Assembly: GCA_035530375.1 (NCBI GenBank)
Contig: DATKUY010000004.1
Coordinates: forward strand, 1-61,012
Length of the DNA: 61,012 nucleotides
From: Sulfuricella sp035530375
GTDB lineage: Bacteria; Pseudomonadota; Gammaproteobacteria; Burkholderiales; Sulfuricellaceae
Direction of reading: 5' to 3'
Below the pieces are notes generated by a model, which had not been told where the DNA came from, made no database searches, and worked only from the letters and a program-made list of their open reading frames with translations. This document shows, piece by piece, positions 36,324 through 44,920 of this stretch. Each line of letters begins with the position of its first letter. Position 1 is the first letter of the stretch. A program made the translations under genes and the position numbers.

Positions 36324-36632
36324 ATGAAGAAGTTTGTTATCGTCGCCAGTGCTGCCAGTTTTGCCGTCCTCTCATCCCTCTCCGCTCATGCCTTCACCGG
36401 TCAGGAGTTGGCGAAGGATGCTAAAATCACCATGAAAGAAGCGCGGGAAATCGCCCTTAAAGCCTTCCCCGGCAAGATCACCGATGAGGAGTTGGAGAAG
36501 GAGAAAGGGGGCAGCGGCTTGCGTTATTCCTTCGACATCAAGAAGCACGGCAAGGCCACCCAGGAAGTGGGGGTGGATGCCGTGACCGGCAAGGTGCTGG
36601 AAAACGACCCGGAAGGGCCGAATCCGGATTGA
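36324..36632 (+). CDS. PepSY domain periplasmic protein
   Basis: 102 aa from ATG 36324 (AAGGAG 6 bases upstream). Signal peptide (cleavage near HAF, residues 22-24) then one PepSY domain (about 28-95: ITMKEAREIALKAFPGKITD; KKHGKATQEVGVDAVTGKVL). Small PepSY proteins are often targets of PmrA/QseB-type systems; proposed to be chaperone or inhibitor-like. Directly follows box 2. Confidence 0.88.
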   Translation: MKKFVIVASAASFAVLSSLSAHAFTGQELAKDAKITMKEAREIALKAFPGKITDEELEKEKGGSGLRYSFDIKKHGKATQEVGVDAVTGKVLENDPEGPNPD

Positions 36633-36666
36633 CCGGTTGAAATCAACCCGGCGAGAGGAGGCGGAT

Positions 36667-37587
36667 ATGCTGGTCCAAGTGGACAATCTCGGATTGTCCA
36701 TCGGAAAGGTGCCGATCCTGAAGGGGGTGCGCCTCACCATGGATAAAGGGGAAATCTACGGCCTGCTCGGCCCGAACGGGGCCGGCAAGAGCACCACGCT
36801 GTCGGTGCTCACCGGCCTGCGCCGGGCTGATTCCGGCACCGTGCGCGTGCTCGGGCTGGATCCGGCCACTCAAGCACGGGAACTGCGTCGAAGCATCGGA
36901 GTGCTGGCCGAGGATTCCGGGTTTTACGGCTGGATGTCCGCCGCGGCTTACCTGCGCTTCATGGCGAATCTGTATGGGATCGAGCCAAGCCCCGAGACGC
37001 TGGCGCAACAATTCGCTCTGGTCGGCCTGGAGGGGGCGGAAGGCAAGGCTATCGCCAACTTCTCTCGCGGCATGAAGCAGCGTTTGGGTCTGGCCAGAGC
37101 GCTCCTCAACGACCCGCAATTATTGATCCTGGACGAGCCGACCAATGGGCTCGACCCGCGCGGGCGCAGGGATATCCATGACCTGCTGATACGCCTGAGC
37201 GTGGAGCGCGAAGTCGGCATTCTGCTGTGTACTCATCTGCTGGATGATGTGGACCGGCTGTGCACCCGCGTTGGGATTATTGGAGAGGGATCCACCCTGA
37301 TTGAAGGAAACATCGCCGAACTGCTCGGCACCCGTCCCGGTGCCGGCCTTTATCGACTACGGCTTGGCCGGCGAATCGAGGGCATGGTCGATTCGTTACC
37401 CCAAGGAGTGAAGCTGCTGGCCCAGGAAGGTGACTGGGTCCATCTGTATCTACCCTCGTCCCTAATTTCCAGCGAGGTGTGGCGTACTCTGCTAGACGCA
37501 GGATGGGACATTGTCGAGATCCACGGTGAATCGGGTGGTCTGGAAGCCCTTTACCTGGAGTTGACTGAAAAGGAGGGCGTAGCGTGA
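36667..37587 (+). CDS. ABC transporter ATP-binding protein
   Basis: 306 aa from ATG 36667. Walker A GPNGAGKST at 35-43, signature FSRGMKQRL (degenerate for LSGGQ, as in exporters such as NosF) near 134 and Walker B LLILDEP near 155. ABC-2 type exporter ATPase; 4-base overlap with the permease gene. Confidence 0.93.
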   Translation: MLVQVDNLGLSIGKVPILKGVRLTMDKGEIYGLLGPNGAGKSTTLSVLTGLRRADSGTVRVLGLDPATQARELRRSIGVLAEDSGFYGWMSAAAYLRFMANLYGIEPSPETLAQQFALVGLEGAEGKAIANFSRGMKQRLGLARALLNDPQLLILDEPTNGLDPRGRRDIHDLLIRLSVEREVGILLCTHLLDDVDRLCTRVGIIGEGSTLIEGNIAELLGTRPGAGLYRLRLGRRIEGMVDSLPQGVKLLAQEGDWVHLYLPSSLISSEVWRTLLDAGWDIVEIHGESGGLEALYLELTEKEGVA

Positions 37588-38336
37588 ACCCGATCCTGTT
37601 GATAGCCCGGAAGGAAAGCGGCGAGGTATTGGGCAGCGGACGCGGTTTGGGATGGCTGACCCTCCTTGCCGCGGTGCTTTCCGTGCTTTCCTTGCTGCTG
37701 GTCAGCGACACCGAGTTAAGCCTGCTCGACAACGCCCAGGTGGTGTATATCGTCATGGGCACCATCACCGCCCTTGGGGGGCTGCTCGCCGTGGTGCTGG
37801 GCAGTGACGCCTGGGCGGGCGAACGGGAGCGGGGGAGCCTGATTCCGCTTTTGCTTACCCCTGTCGAGATTACCGATATCGTTCTCGGCAAGATGGGGGC
37901 GCAGGGCATTGCCTGGGGTAGCGCTTATCTGGTGGCGCTGCCCTATTTGTGGGCGGTGGGAAGCAGCGGACAAAACCTTGCGCAGGCAGTGCTCTATCTG
38001 GGTCTGTTCGGCACGCCGCTGGTGCTGGGCTTCGGCTTCTATGCCTTGGGCTTGTCCGTACGCCTGGGCAGTGTGCGCGCCGCGTTGCTGGCGTCGTTGA
38101 CTACCCTGCTCCTCGCTGCGAGTCCCTTGCTGCTTGGCCCAAGCCTGAGACAAAGCGCGGTGGGCAAAATTTTCGATGCAGTCAACCCGTTTTCCGCAGT
38201 CCTTAACACCTTCGACAGTGTGGTGGTGGATTCACAGCCGTTCACGCTGCAATTGGGCCGGCTCGCTGTGGTGGTGGCCTGGCTCGTGGTGGCCGCCTGG
38301 TTCGGCCGCGCCAGCGCCCGATCCGTAAAACTCTAG
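37584..38336 (+). CDS. ABC-2 type transporter permease
   Basis: 250 aa with six predicted helices and the cytoplasmic EDE-like motif WAGERERGSLIPLLLTPV after helix 2, typical of ABC-2/NosY-type permeases. Pairs with the preceding ATPase; substrate unknown. Confidence 0.9.
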   Translation: MNPILLIARKESGEVLGSGRGLGWLTLLAAVLSVLSLLLVSDTELSLLDNAQVVYIVMGTITALGGLLAVVLGSDAWAGERERGSLIPLLLTPVEITDIVLGKMGAQGIAWGSAYLVALPYLWAVGSSGQNLAQAVLYLGLFGTPLVLGFGFYALGLSVRLGSVRAALLASLTTLLLAASPLLLGPSLRQSAVGKIFDAVNPFSAVLNTFDSVVVDSQPFTLQLGRLAVVVAWLVVAAWFGRASARSVKL

Positions 38337-38345
38337 GAGAATGCC

Positions 38346-38870
38346 ATGAAACGTGCCTTGTTCCTGCTGGCTTTCGCGGCGTTCCTGGTGACTAGCGGTG
38401 CGGTAGATGCCGCATCCGGGCTGTCCATCGCCCTGGTGCCCGACAAATCCAATCCGACCGCTCCGGAAATGGGCAATTGGCTCAAGTTCAACAGCATTAT
38501 CAAGAACACCGGCGACACCCCGCTGGCCGGCTTGGTGGTTTGGATCAGCTTGGTCCAGGTGGACAGCGGTCATGAGCAGCCTGTCGATCTTGAGGATTGG
38601 AGTGCCCATAAAGCGTTGGTGATCCCCAACCTGAATCCAGGGCAAGCCATAGGCGCCGACTGGGCCATGCGCCTCATCCAGGCAGGGGATTACCGGGTAG
38701 TGTTGAGCGCCACGGAACGGCACGCTGCGACCCTCTATGTCAGTCCATTCGCGGATTTCCACGTCCGCCGCAAACCCACCGTAGAGTCCGGGCGAATCCT
38801 GCCGGTAGCGGTCGGGATGCCGTTGCTGCTCGCCGGCTTTGCCGCTTGGCGTATGCGTCGTGGCCGATAG
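38346..38870 (+). CDS. Secreted, C-terminally anchored protein of the ABC locus
   Basis: 174 aa, signal peptide to about Ala22. The body (KFNSIIKNTGDTPLAGLVVW ... GDYRVVLSATERHA) looks like one NEW3/Ig-like beta-sandwich. The C terminus is a membrane helix followed by RMRRGR (about 152-174), so the protein is probably inner-membrane anchored facing the periplasm. May be an accessory of the ABC exporter. Not a family I recognise. Confidence 0.75.
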   Translation: MKRALFLLAFAAFLVTSGAVDAASGLSIALVPDKSNPTAPEMGNWLKFNSIIKNTGDTPLAGLVVWISLVQVDSGHEQPVDLEDWSAHKALVIPNLNPGQAIGADWAMRLIQAGDYRVVLSATERHAATLYVSPFADFHVRRKPTVESGRILPVAVGMPLLLAGFAAWRMRRGR

Positions 38871-38947
38871 CCACGGTACGCAAGACCGGGCAAAGAGCTA
38901 AACTATATTTATGATTGTCCCAGCCTTTTTTGTATAGAGAGTAAGTC

Positions 38948-39625
38948 ATGCGCCTACTGGTAGTGGAAGACGACCCCATGATCGGCGAAGGTATACGGCG
39001 CGGCCTCAAATTGGCCGATTTCGTCGTGGACTGGGTGCGAGACGGCAAAGCGGCTGAGCTCGCCTTGGGAAACGGCGTATACGACCTGATGATTCTCGAC
39101 CTCGGCCTGCCACGCAAGGACGGATTGGAATTGCTGAAGCAATTGAGAGGGCAGGAAAATGAACTTCCGGTGCTTATTGTCACCGCTCGCGATGCGGTGG
39201 AAGACAAGGTGGCCGGGCTCAACGAGGGGGCGGACGATTACCTGGTCAAGCCCTTTGACCTGGATGAATTGAAGGCGCGGGTGCATGCCGTTTTGCGTCG
39301 CCGCAGCGGGCGAAGTCGTCCTGTCATTGTTTACGGCGCCCTCGCTCTTGACCCCATCGGCAGGCGAGTTACGTTGAAAGACAAGCCGGTAAGTCTGTCA
39401 ACCAAGGAATTCGCCTTGCTTCATGTCCTGATGGCGGAACCCGGTGCGGTATTGTCTCGTGCCGAGTTGGAGGAAGCGCTTTACGGTTGGGAAGAAGAGG
39501 TGGGCAGCAATGCCGTGGAGGTGCATATCCACAATCTGCGCCGCAAGTTGGGCAGCCGGGCGGTCCTCAACGTGCGGGGTGCAGGATACCGGGTGGCGAA
39601 ACTGAACCATGATGTCGATCCGTAA
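38948..39625 (+). CDS. OmpR-family response regulator, QseB/PmrA-like
   Basis: 225 aa: receiver domain with phospho-acceptor Asp51 (MILDLGLPRKDG) and Lys in LVKPFDLDEL, plus a winged-helix DNA-binding domain whose recognition region EVGSNAVEVHIHNLRRKLG is that of QseB/PmrA. These proteins bind CTTAAG-like direct repeats, matching the two boxes in this cluster. Overlaps the kinase gene by 17 bases. Confidence 0.93.
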   Translation: MRLLVVEDDPMIGEGIRRGLKLADFVVDWVRDGKAAELALGNGVYDLMILDLGLPRKDGLELLKQLRGQENELPVLIVTARDAVEDKVAGLNEGADDYLVKPFDLDELKARVHAVLRRRSGRSRPVIVYGALALDPIGRRVTLKDKPVSLSTKEFALLHVLMAEPGAVLSRAELEEALYGWEEEVGSNAVEVHIHNLRRKLGSRAVLNVRGAGYRVAKLNHDVDP

Positions 39626-40925
39626 ATATCTCCTGATCTGGTTGTTGTTGGGGCTGGCTGTTGCCGGTTTGGCCGCCGGTATCGTCACTTACCACAAGAC
39701 CCTGGAAGAAGTGAATGAAATGCTCGACTACGAATTGCGGCAGATCGCCTATTCCATGGAACATTCCAGCCGCTTCATGGCAGCTCGTTTGGAAAACGTC
39801 GACGACTCAAGCCGCGACGACAATGACTTCGTAGTTCAAGTATGGAACCCGGACGGAACATTACGCTACTCTTCCCAGCCCTCGATCGGCCTGCCCCTGA
39901 CACAGGGGCAGGGATTTTCCGATCTTCAATGGGCAGATGGCCGATGGCGAGTGTTTACCCTCGCTTCCGGCAACCGTGTCATTCAAGCGGCGCAGCCTCA
40001 GGATGCCCGCCGCGAAACGGCTGTCGAGATGGCCTTACGCATGCTGGCCCCTCTTGCCGCACTGGTCCCGGCCTTGGCAATATTGGCTTGGATCGTGGTG
40101 AGGAAGAGCCTGTCTCCCTTGTCGCGCGTCACGGCGGAAGTGGGGCGGCGCGATGCCGCCACGATGGATTCCTTGGACACCCATGGGGTACCCGCTGAAA
40201 TACGGCCACTGATTTTATCCCTTAACGATCTTCTCCGTCGTCTCGACGAGTCCATGGCTGTCCAACGCCGTTTCGTGGCAGATGCCGCCCATGAGTTACG
40301 TACCCCGCTGACGGCGTTGTCTTTGCAGGCGCAACTGGTGGAACAAGCCCGCGACCCCAAGGAGCGCGAGGAAGCCATCGATGACCTGCGTCAGGGGATT
40401 GCTCGGGCGTCCCATCTAGTGTCCCAGCTCCTGACCCTGGCCCGCCAGGAACCGGATGCGCCACGCCCCTTCGTTCGGCTGGATTTGGCGGCGATGGCCA
40501 AGCAGGTAGTGGGAGAGTTTGCGCCCCTGGCAGATGCAAAAGGGGTTGACTTGGGAATTGATGCGGACGAATCGCACTTCATCGCGGGAGAGGAGGGTGC
40601 GCTGCGGGTTTTAATCGGCAATCTGGTGGACAATGCCATCCGCTATACGCCGAAGGGCGGGAAAGTGGATGTGGCCGTCCATGAGGTAGAACACGGCGTC
40701 GAACTGAAGGTGGGGGACAACGGGCCGGGCATTCCGCATGAGGAACGCGAACACGTTTTTGAGCGATTTTACCGCCTGGCCGGGCAGGATATTCCCGGCA
40801 GCGGACTGGGTTTGGCTATTGTTCAGCAGGTGACAAAACGGCATGGCGCTACAGTCGTGCTGGAAAGTATGGACGGCAATCATGGGGCCGTTTTCAGGGT
40901 GGTTTTCCCAGATCCGTCAATCTAG
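39609..40925 (+). CDS. Sensor histidine kinase, QseC/PmrB-like
   Basis: 438 aa: two membrane helices (about 7-27 and 142-163) flank a periplasmic sensor; HAMP-like segment, H-box AAHELRTPLTALSLQAQ with His228, N-box NLVDNAIRYTPKGG and G-box GSGLGLAIVQQV. QseC/PmrB family partner of the upstream regulator; signal unknown. Confidence 0.92.
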   Translation: MMSIRKYLLIWLLLGLAVAGLAAGIVTYHKTLEEVNEMLDYELRQIAYSMEHSSRFMAARLENVDDSSRDDNDFVVQVWNPDGTLRYSSQPSIGLPLTQGQGFSDLQWADGRWRVFTLASGNRVIQAAQPQDARRETAVEMALRMLAPLAALVPALAILAWIVVRKSLSPLSRVTAEVGRRDAATMDSLDTHGVPAEIRPLILSLNDLLRRLDESMAVQRRFVADAAHELRTPLTALSLQAQLVEQARDPKEREEAIDDLRQGIARASHLVSQLLTLARQEPDAPRPFVRLDLAAMAKQVVGEFAPLADAKGVDLGIDADESHFIAGEEGALRVLIGNLVDNAIRYTPKGGKVDVAVHEVEHGVELKVGDNGPGIPHEEREHVFERFYRLAGQDIPGSGLGLAIVQQVTKRHGATVVLESMDGNHGAVFRVVFPDPSI

Positions 40926-40957
40926 CGAATGACTGCGAACTGAATTGGTCTGGATGC

Positions 40958-41141
40958 TATTGTGCCTGCCGTAATACGGTTGCATCGTCCGGCTCCGCAA
41001 TGCGGACGGCTTCACGCGCAAACGCGCCGTGAGGGTGAAAATCCCATTTCGTCGGCGCCACGATAGCGTATTCGCCCCTCGCACCATTTTCCACCGGGAC
41101 ACGATGAACCAAAGGCGGCGAAGCACTTTTGCTCCCAACGC
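40958..41141 (-). pseudogene. Internally deleted duplicate of hupK
   Basis: 40958-41111 repeats 41271-41426 of hupK (about 85-90% identity by eye), and 41112-41141 repeats 41773-41801. The copy therefore joins LGAKVLRRL directly to LVHRVPVENGARGEYAIVAP, skipping about 345 bases and changing frame. It cannot encode a HupK. Confidence 0.85.
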
Positions 41142-41155
41142 TTCGCCACCCTCTA

Positions 41156-41218
41156 TTAGCACAAGCGCGCCGCGTCTTCAACGATTTGCAACGTACCTGC
41201 CGCCAGCGCTGTTTTCAT
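41156..41218 (-). pseudogene. hypA: Truncated hypA remnant
   Basis: A frame starting ATGA over the hupK stop reads MKTALAAGTLQIVEDAARLC then stops. It resembles the HypA N terminus (MHE-SLAEG-LQIVEDAAR), although the nickel-binding His2 region is MKT. hypA follows hupK in classic hup/hyp clusters. Only about 18 codons survive. Confidence 0.6.
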
Positions 41219-42309
41219 GGCGGTTCCAGCGCCACCTCGTAAGCCACGCAGGGATCGAGCGACAATGCGAGCCATTGCGCCTGCCGTAATGCGGCTGCGT
41301 CGTCCGGCTCCGCAATGCGGCCGGCTTCGCGCGCAAACGCGCCGTGCGGGTGGAAATTCCATTCCGTCGGCGCCACGATAGCGTATTCGCCGATCGCACC
41401 ATTTTCCACCAGGACGCGATGAACCAAAATGCCGCGTGCCGTCTCCACCCTCGCCAGGCCGGTATTCTGGCCGCACCGCGCCACATCTATCCAGTCCCGC
41501 GCCGGTCCGGCCTCACCACAGGCCCAGTGCGCCAGCTCAACCAGGCGCGCCGTCAATCTGGCCTCGATGTTGCGTCCGGCAGCCAGCAGGGGCGCCACCA
41601 GGGCATGTCCGCGCTGACGCGCCAGTGCACCGGTCTCACGGGGTTGTCCGAGCCAGGTCGGAGTGCTGCAGTAAGCCGGCGTACGAATTTTCTGTTCCAG
41701 ACCCACCCAGTCCTCCGCAATCGTGCATGGCAGGCATGCCGCCGCCAATCCGCCCTCGCCTCCGACATCCTCCAGGCGGCGAAGCAATTTTGCTCCCAAC
41801 GCGGACGAATCTTTTCGCCAGGCAGCCCAGGCTGGCTGATCCCGACTCAGCCAGTCGGCAGACGGCATGCCCAGCAATTCGGAAACCATGACGGTTTCCA
41901 GCGCCGCCGCGTGATCGCTATCGGTTTTCGCTTGCAGGCATTGGTGCCGGCAACGTACATATTCTTCTTCGTATCGTTCCAGCCCGAAAATTTTCGGCCA
42001 GTCGAGCATCAGGTGCCACAGGTGCTCGACTGACGCTTCGCGCCGCACCGTTCCTGCCCAGCATGCCTGCTGCGCCGCTGCCGGCGTCATGCCCTGCGCC
42101 GCCTGCAATGCCGCTTGCGCCGCCACGCCCTGCGCTCCGCCGCACAGGCTGAACAGCAGGGGGACCAGTTGCATCGCCTGTTCTGGCGTTTTTCCCGTGA
42201 GCAATACCGCCGCCTGCAGACGCGCGGAGACTATTTTCACCTTGGTCACACGCCCGCGCTGAAGGCGCAGGCGGAATGTCAGCCAGCCGGTGAGCGCCGA
42301 TGAACTCAT
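41215..42309 (-). CDS. hupK: Hydrogenase maturation scaffold HupK
   Basis: 364-aa protein resembling the hydrogenase large subunit but lacking the nickel site: the C-terminal DPCVAYEV replaces DPCxxCxxH, and no RxCGxC is present. HupK is thought to act as a scaffold for Fe(CN)2CO before transfer to HupL. Downstream it overlaps the hypA remnant; upstream it overlaps hupF by 4 bases. Confidence 0.78.
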   Translation of the reverse strand: MSSSALTGWLTFRLRLQRGRVTKVKIVSARLQAAVLLTGKTPEQAMQLVPLLFSLCGGAQGVAAQAALQAAQGMTPAAAQQACWAGTVRREASVEHLWHLMLDWPKIFGLERYEEEYVRCRHQCLQAKTDSDHAAALETVMVSELLGMPSADWLSRDQPAWAAWRKDSSALGAKLLRRLEDVGGEGGLAAACLPCTIAEDWVGLEQKIRTPAYCSTPTWLGQPRETGALARQRGHALVAPLLAAGRNIEARLTARLVELAHWACGEAGPARDWIDVARCGQNTGLARVETARGILVHRVLVENGAIGEYAIVAPTEWNFHPHGAFAREAGRIAEPDDAAALRQAQWLALSLDPCVAYEVALEPP

Positions 42310-42542
42310 CCATGCGTCTCCATTGCCGCCAGCAGCTCATCGTAAAGCGCCCATGCCGAACGGGCTTCCTGCTCGGTCATTTTCTGGCGTGCATAGCCGG
42401 TATGCACCATGACGAAATCGCCGATCTCCAGCGGCTCGCCCTGCAACAGGAAAAGGCTCACTTCGCGCGAAACGCCCTTCGCCGTGCAGCGCGCGTTAAA
42501 GCCGTCGATCTCGACGATTTGCATGGGGATAGCCAGACACAT
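42306..42542 (-). CDS. hupF: HypC/HupF family hydrogenase chaperone
   Basis: 78 aa beginning MCLAIPMQIVEIDG with the essential Cys2. HypC/HupF proteins carry Fe(CN)2CO and bind the large-subunit precursor. Size and sequence could be HypC or HupF; pairing with hupK favours HupF. Confidence 0.85.
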   Translation of the reverse strand: MCLAIPMQIVEIDGFNARCTAKGVSREVSLFLLQGEPLEIGDFVMVHTGYARQKMTEQEARSAWALYDELLAAMETHG

Positions 42543-42625
42543 GACGGGATGCCTATATGGTTAGCGTGACTGTTTTCAGTATAACGGATTAAGGAAACGC
42601 TTCGCCGGCTATTGAAAATACCCGT

Positions 42626-42654
42626 TTGACTTTTGCCTTGATTTTGCCGATAGT
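42626..42654 (+). promoter_or_regulatory. Candidate promoter of the hydrogenase operon
   Basis: TTGACT (42626-42631), 17 bases, GATAGT (42649-42654), 78 bases upstream of the protease gene; -35 matches 5/6. For hupF on the other strand, TATACT (complement of 42578-42583) may be the -10. Confidence 0.4.
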
Positions 42655-42731
42655 TAGGTCGTAGTCAGAGAGTATGTCGTGCCCCTGGACCGGCGATCGC
42701 CTTTGCCGGATTTTGCTGGCCAACCTCAACC

Positions 42732-43223
42732 GTGCTTACTGCCATGACTGTCCGTCGCAACGTATTGATCTTGGGTATCGGCAACAGTTTGTTGCGCGAT
42801 GAGGGCGCGGGTATCCATGCGCTGAACTGCTTGCGCGAGCAGTTGGCCGATCGCGACGACGTCACCTTCCTGGATGGCGGCACCTTGAGCTTCACCCTGG
42901 CCGGCGCAATCGAGGAAACCTCCCACCTGATCGTGCTCGATGCCGCGCAGCTCGATGCGGCCCCCGGCCATTCGCTGGTGTTCGAAGGGGCGGAGATGGA
43001 TGCGTTCATCGGCAGCAACCGCAAATGCAGCGTGCACGAAGTAAGCCTGCTCGACCTGCTGGCGATCGCCCACCTGTGCGATCATTTACCGCCGCAACGC
43101 GCGCTCATCGGCATCCAGCCGGCAGAGATCGACTGGGGCGAACATCCCTCTCCCGAAGTTGCCGCGGCGATGCCGAGGATATGCGGCCAGGCCCTGCGGT
43201 TGATCGAGGCGTGGCAGGCATGA
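42732..43223 (+). CDS. Hydrogenase maturation endopeptidase (HyaD/HupD family)
   Basis: 163 aa from GTG 42732; an ATG at 42744 is also plausible. GIGNSLLRDEGAG (15-27) includes the nickel-sensing Glu; VLDAAQLDAAPG holds the Asp. Cleaves the C-terminal tail of the large subunit after nickel insertion, here presumably HynL. 4-base overlap with the next gene. Confidence 0.9.
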   Translation: MLTAMTVRRNVLILGIGNSLLRDEGAGIHALNCLREQLADRDDVTFLDGGTLSFTLAGAIEETSHLIVLDAAQLDAAPGHSLVFEGAEMDAFIGSNRKCSVHEVSLLDLLAIAHLCDHLPPQRALIGIQPAEIDWGEHPSPEVAAAMPRICGQALRLIEAWQA

Positions 43224-43642
43224 GCCTGGAAGACATCGCCATCAAGACCGAAATCGAAGACCCTCACTCGGTCGGCAATATCACGGCCATTCTTAGCGAA
43301 ATCGCATCACGGCTGGGAAAACTCGCAGGCGATGGCGAAGCCAGTCTGATCGACCTGAAAGGCCTGCCACTCTCATCCGGCGAATATGAGCACTTGCGTT
43401 TCACGCTGGGACGCGGCGAAGTAACTGCCAGTCTCGACGCCATCGGCATGTCAGAGATCGTCGAGACCCAATTTTCTGGCGTCTGGTGGGTAACGCACTA
43501 CAACGACCAGGGCGATATCGTCGCCGATCTGATCGAGATCGCGGCCGTCCCGAACATCCTGCTCAGCCAACCGGAAGATATGCGTATCGGGCTGGATCTC
43601 TTGCACGCAATCATTTCACAACCCGCTTCATCCGATGACTGA
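43220..43642 (+). CDS. hupH: HupH/HyaF-like hydrogenase expression protein (C-terminal domain)
   Basis: 140 aa from ATG 43220 (ATGA overlap). The region TLGRGEVTASLDAIGMSEIV ... GVWWVTHYND matches the HupH/HyaF C-terminal domain; the usual N-terminal half (full length about 280 aa) is absent. HyaF/HupH helps assemble small-subunit Fe-S clusters. Precedes the small-subunit gene by 9 bases. Confidence 0.8.
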   Translation: MSLEDIAIKTEIEDPHSVGNITAILSEIASRLGKLAGDGEASLIDLKGLPLSSGEYEHLRFTLGRGEVTASLDAIGMSEIVETQFSGVWWVTHYNDQGDIVADLIEIAAVPNILLSQPEDMRIGLDLLHAIISQPASSDD

Positions 43643-43651
43643 GGTGACACG

Positions 43652-44734
43652 ATGGCAGACCATGAAAGTTTGGAACATCGGCTGACGGAGCAGGGCATCA
43701 GCCGCCGCGCCTTCCTCAAGTTCTGCGCCGCCATGGCCTCGCTGATGGCCTTGCCGCCCGGCAGCGCAATGGCGATTGCCGCAGCGCTCGCGCAAGCCAG
43801 GCGGCCATCGGCGATCTGGCTTTCGTTCCAGGAATGCACCGGCTGCACCGAGTCGCTCACCCGCTCGCATTCGCCGACACTGGAGAGCCTGATCTTCGAC
43901 ATGATCTCGCTGGATTACCACCACACCCTGCAGGCAGCCTCCGGCTTCGCCGCCGAGAAATCGCGCGACGACGCAATGCGGGCCAATTACGGAAAATATC
44001 TTCTGCTGGTCGACGGCTCGATTCCGGCCGGGGATGGCGGTGTCTATTCCACCATCGCGGGCAGAAGCAATCTCGACCTGCTGCAGGAAGTCGCCAAGGG
44101 CGCCGCGGCCATCGTGGCGGTCGGCACTTGCGCGGCCTTCGGCGGCATTCCGATGGCCAGGCCGAACCCGACCGGCGCGGTGGCGGTGTCCGACCTGATC
44201 AAGGACAAGCCGATCATCAACATCTCCGGCTGCCCGCCGATTCCTGCCGTCATCACCGGCGTGCTCGCGCATTACCTCACTTTCGGCGAACTGCCCGCAC
44301 TCGATAAACGGGGACGTCCCAAAGCGTTCTACGGCGAGACCATCCATGACCGTTGCTACCGCCGGCCATTCTATGACCAGGGCAAGTTCGCCAAAACCTT
44401 CGACGACGAGGGCGCCCGCAATGGCTGGTGTCTGTACGAACTGGGCTGCAAAGGACCGACCACCCATAACGCCTGCGCCACCACCAAATGGAACGGCGGC
44501 GCGGGCTTCCCGATCGAGGCCGGTCATGGCTGTCTCGGCTGCTCGGAGCCGAATTTCTGGGATGCGGGCAGCTTCTACACGCCGCTCCCGGCACCCACCG
44601 CAGATGTCGCCACCGTCGCCGGGATCGCCGCTGTCGCGGGCGCTGGCGCGGCCGTGGCGCTGAGCGCGCTGGATCGTGCGAAGAAAAAGCGCGCGCAACA
44701 GGCGCACGAAAAGCTGACCGTCAAAGACCTTTGA
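43652..44734 (+). CDS. hynS: [NiFe]-hydrogenase small subunit (Isp-type)
   Basis: 360 aa with a Tat signal (SRRAFLKF, 17-24), Fe-S ligands Cys62 and Cys65 in ECTGCTES, then GTCAAFGG and SGCPPIP for the proximal cluster, and HDRC plus GWCLYELGCKG for distal/medial clusters. The extra Cys pair of O2-tolerant group 1d enzymes is absent (Gly in both spots). A C-terminal helix (about 313-335) anchors it. Followed by isp1 rather than hupC. Confidence 0.93.
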   Translation: MADHESLEHRLTEQGISRRAFLKFCAAMASLMALPPGSAMAIAAALAQARRPSAIWLSFQECTGCTESLTRSHSPTLESLIFDMISLDYHHTLQAASGFAAEKSRDDAMRANYGKYLLLVDGSIPAGDGGVYSTIAGRSNLDLLQEVAKGAAAIVAVGTCAAFGGIPMARPNPTGAVAVSDLIKDKPIINISGCPPIPAVITGVLAHYLTFGELPALDKRGRPKAFYGETIHDRCYRRPFYDQGKFAKTFDDEGARNGWCLYELGCKGPTTHNACATTKWNGGAGFPIEAGHGCLGCSEPNFWDAGSFYTPLPAPTADVATVAGIAAVAGAGAAVALSALDRAKKKRAQQAHEKLTVKDL

Positions 44735-44752
44735 TTTTGGAAAAAGCAGTTT

Positions 44753-44882
44753 GCCACGGATTAACACAGATGTTTACGGATTATCGGAAGGTTGCAAGGC
44801 GTTTGCTGCTTACCTTACATGAGAGTAGCCAAATGATTTCAATCACATGCTTTATCTGTGCCAATCCGTGCTTATCCGGGGC
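44753..44882. repeat. Imperfect inverted repeat, family A copy 2
   Basis: Between small subunit and isp1: GCCACGGATTAACACAGA and TACGGATT (to 44783) face ATCTGTGCCAATCCGTGC (44853 on) and ATCCGGGGCT. Shares the GCCACGGAT-AACACAGAT core with the copy at 5683-5788. Confidence 0.75.
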
Positions 44883-44920
44883 TAAAAACTGTTTGTAGGT
44901 TGGCCCAGGGAGGAATGTAT

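Noticed and set aside
41215..42309. hupK as a second hydrogenase large subunit
   Set aside because: It lacks the N-terminal RxCGxC and the second C-terminal Cys, so it cannot hold the NiFe site.
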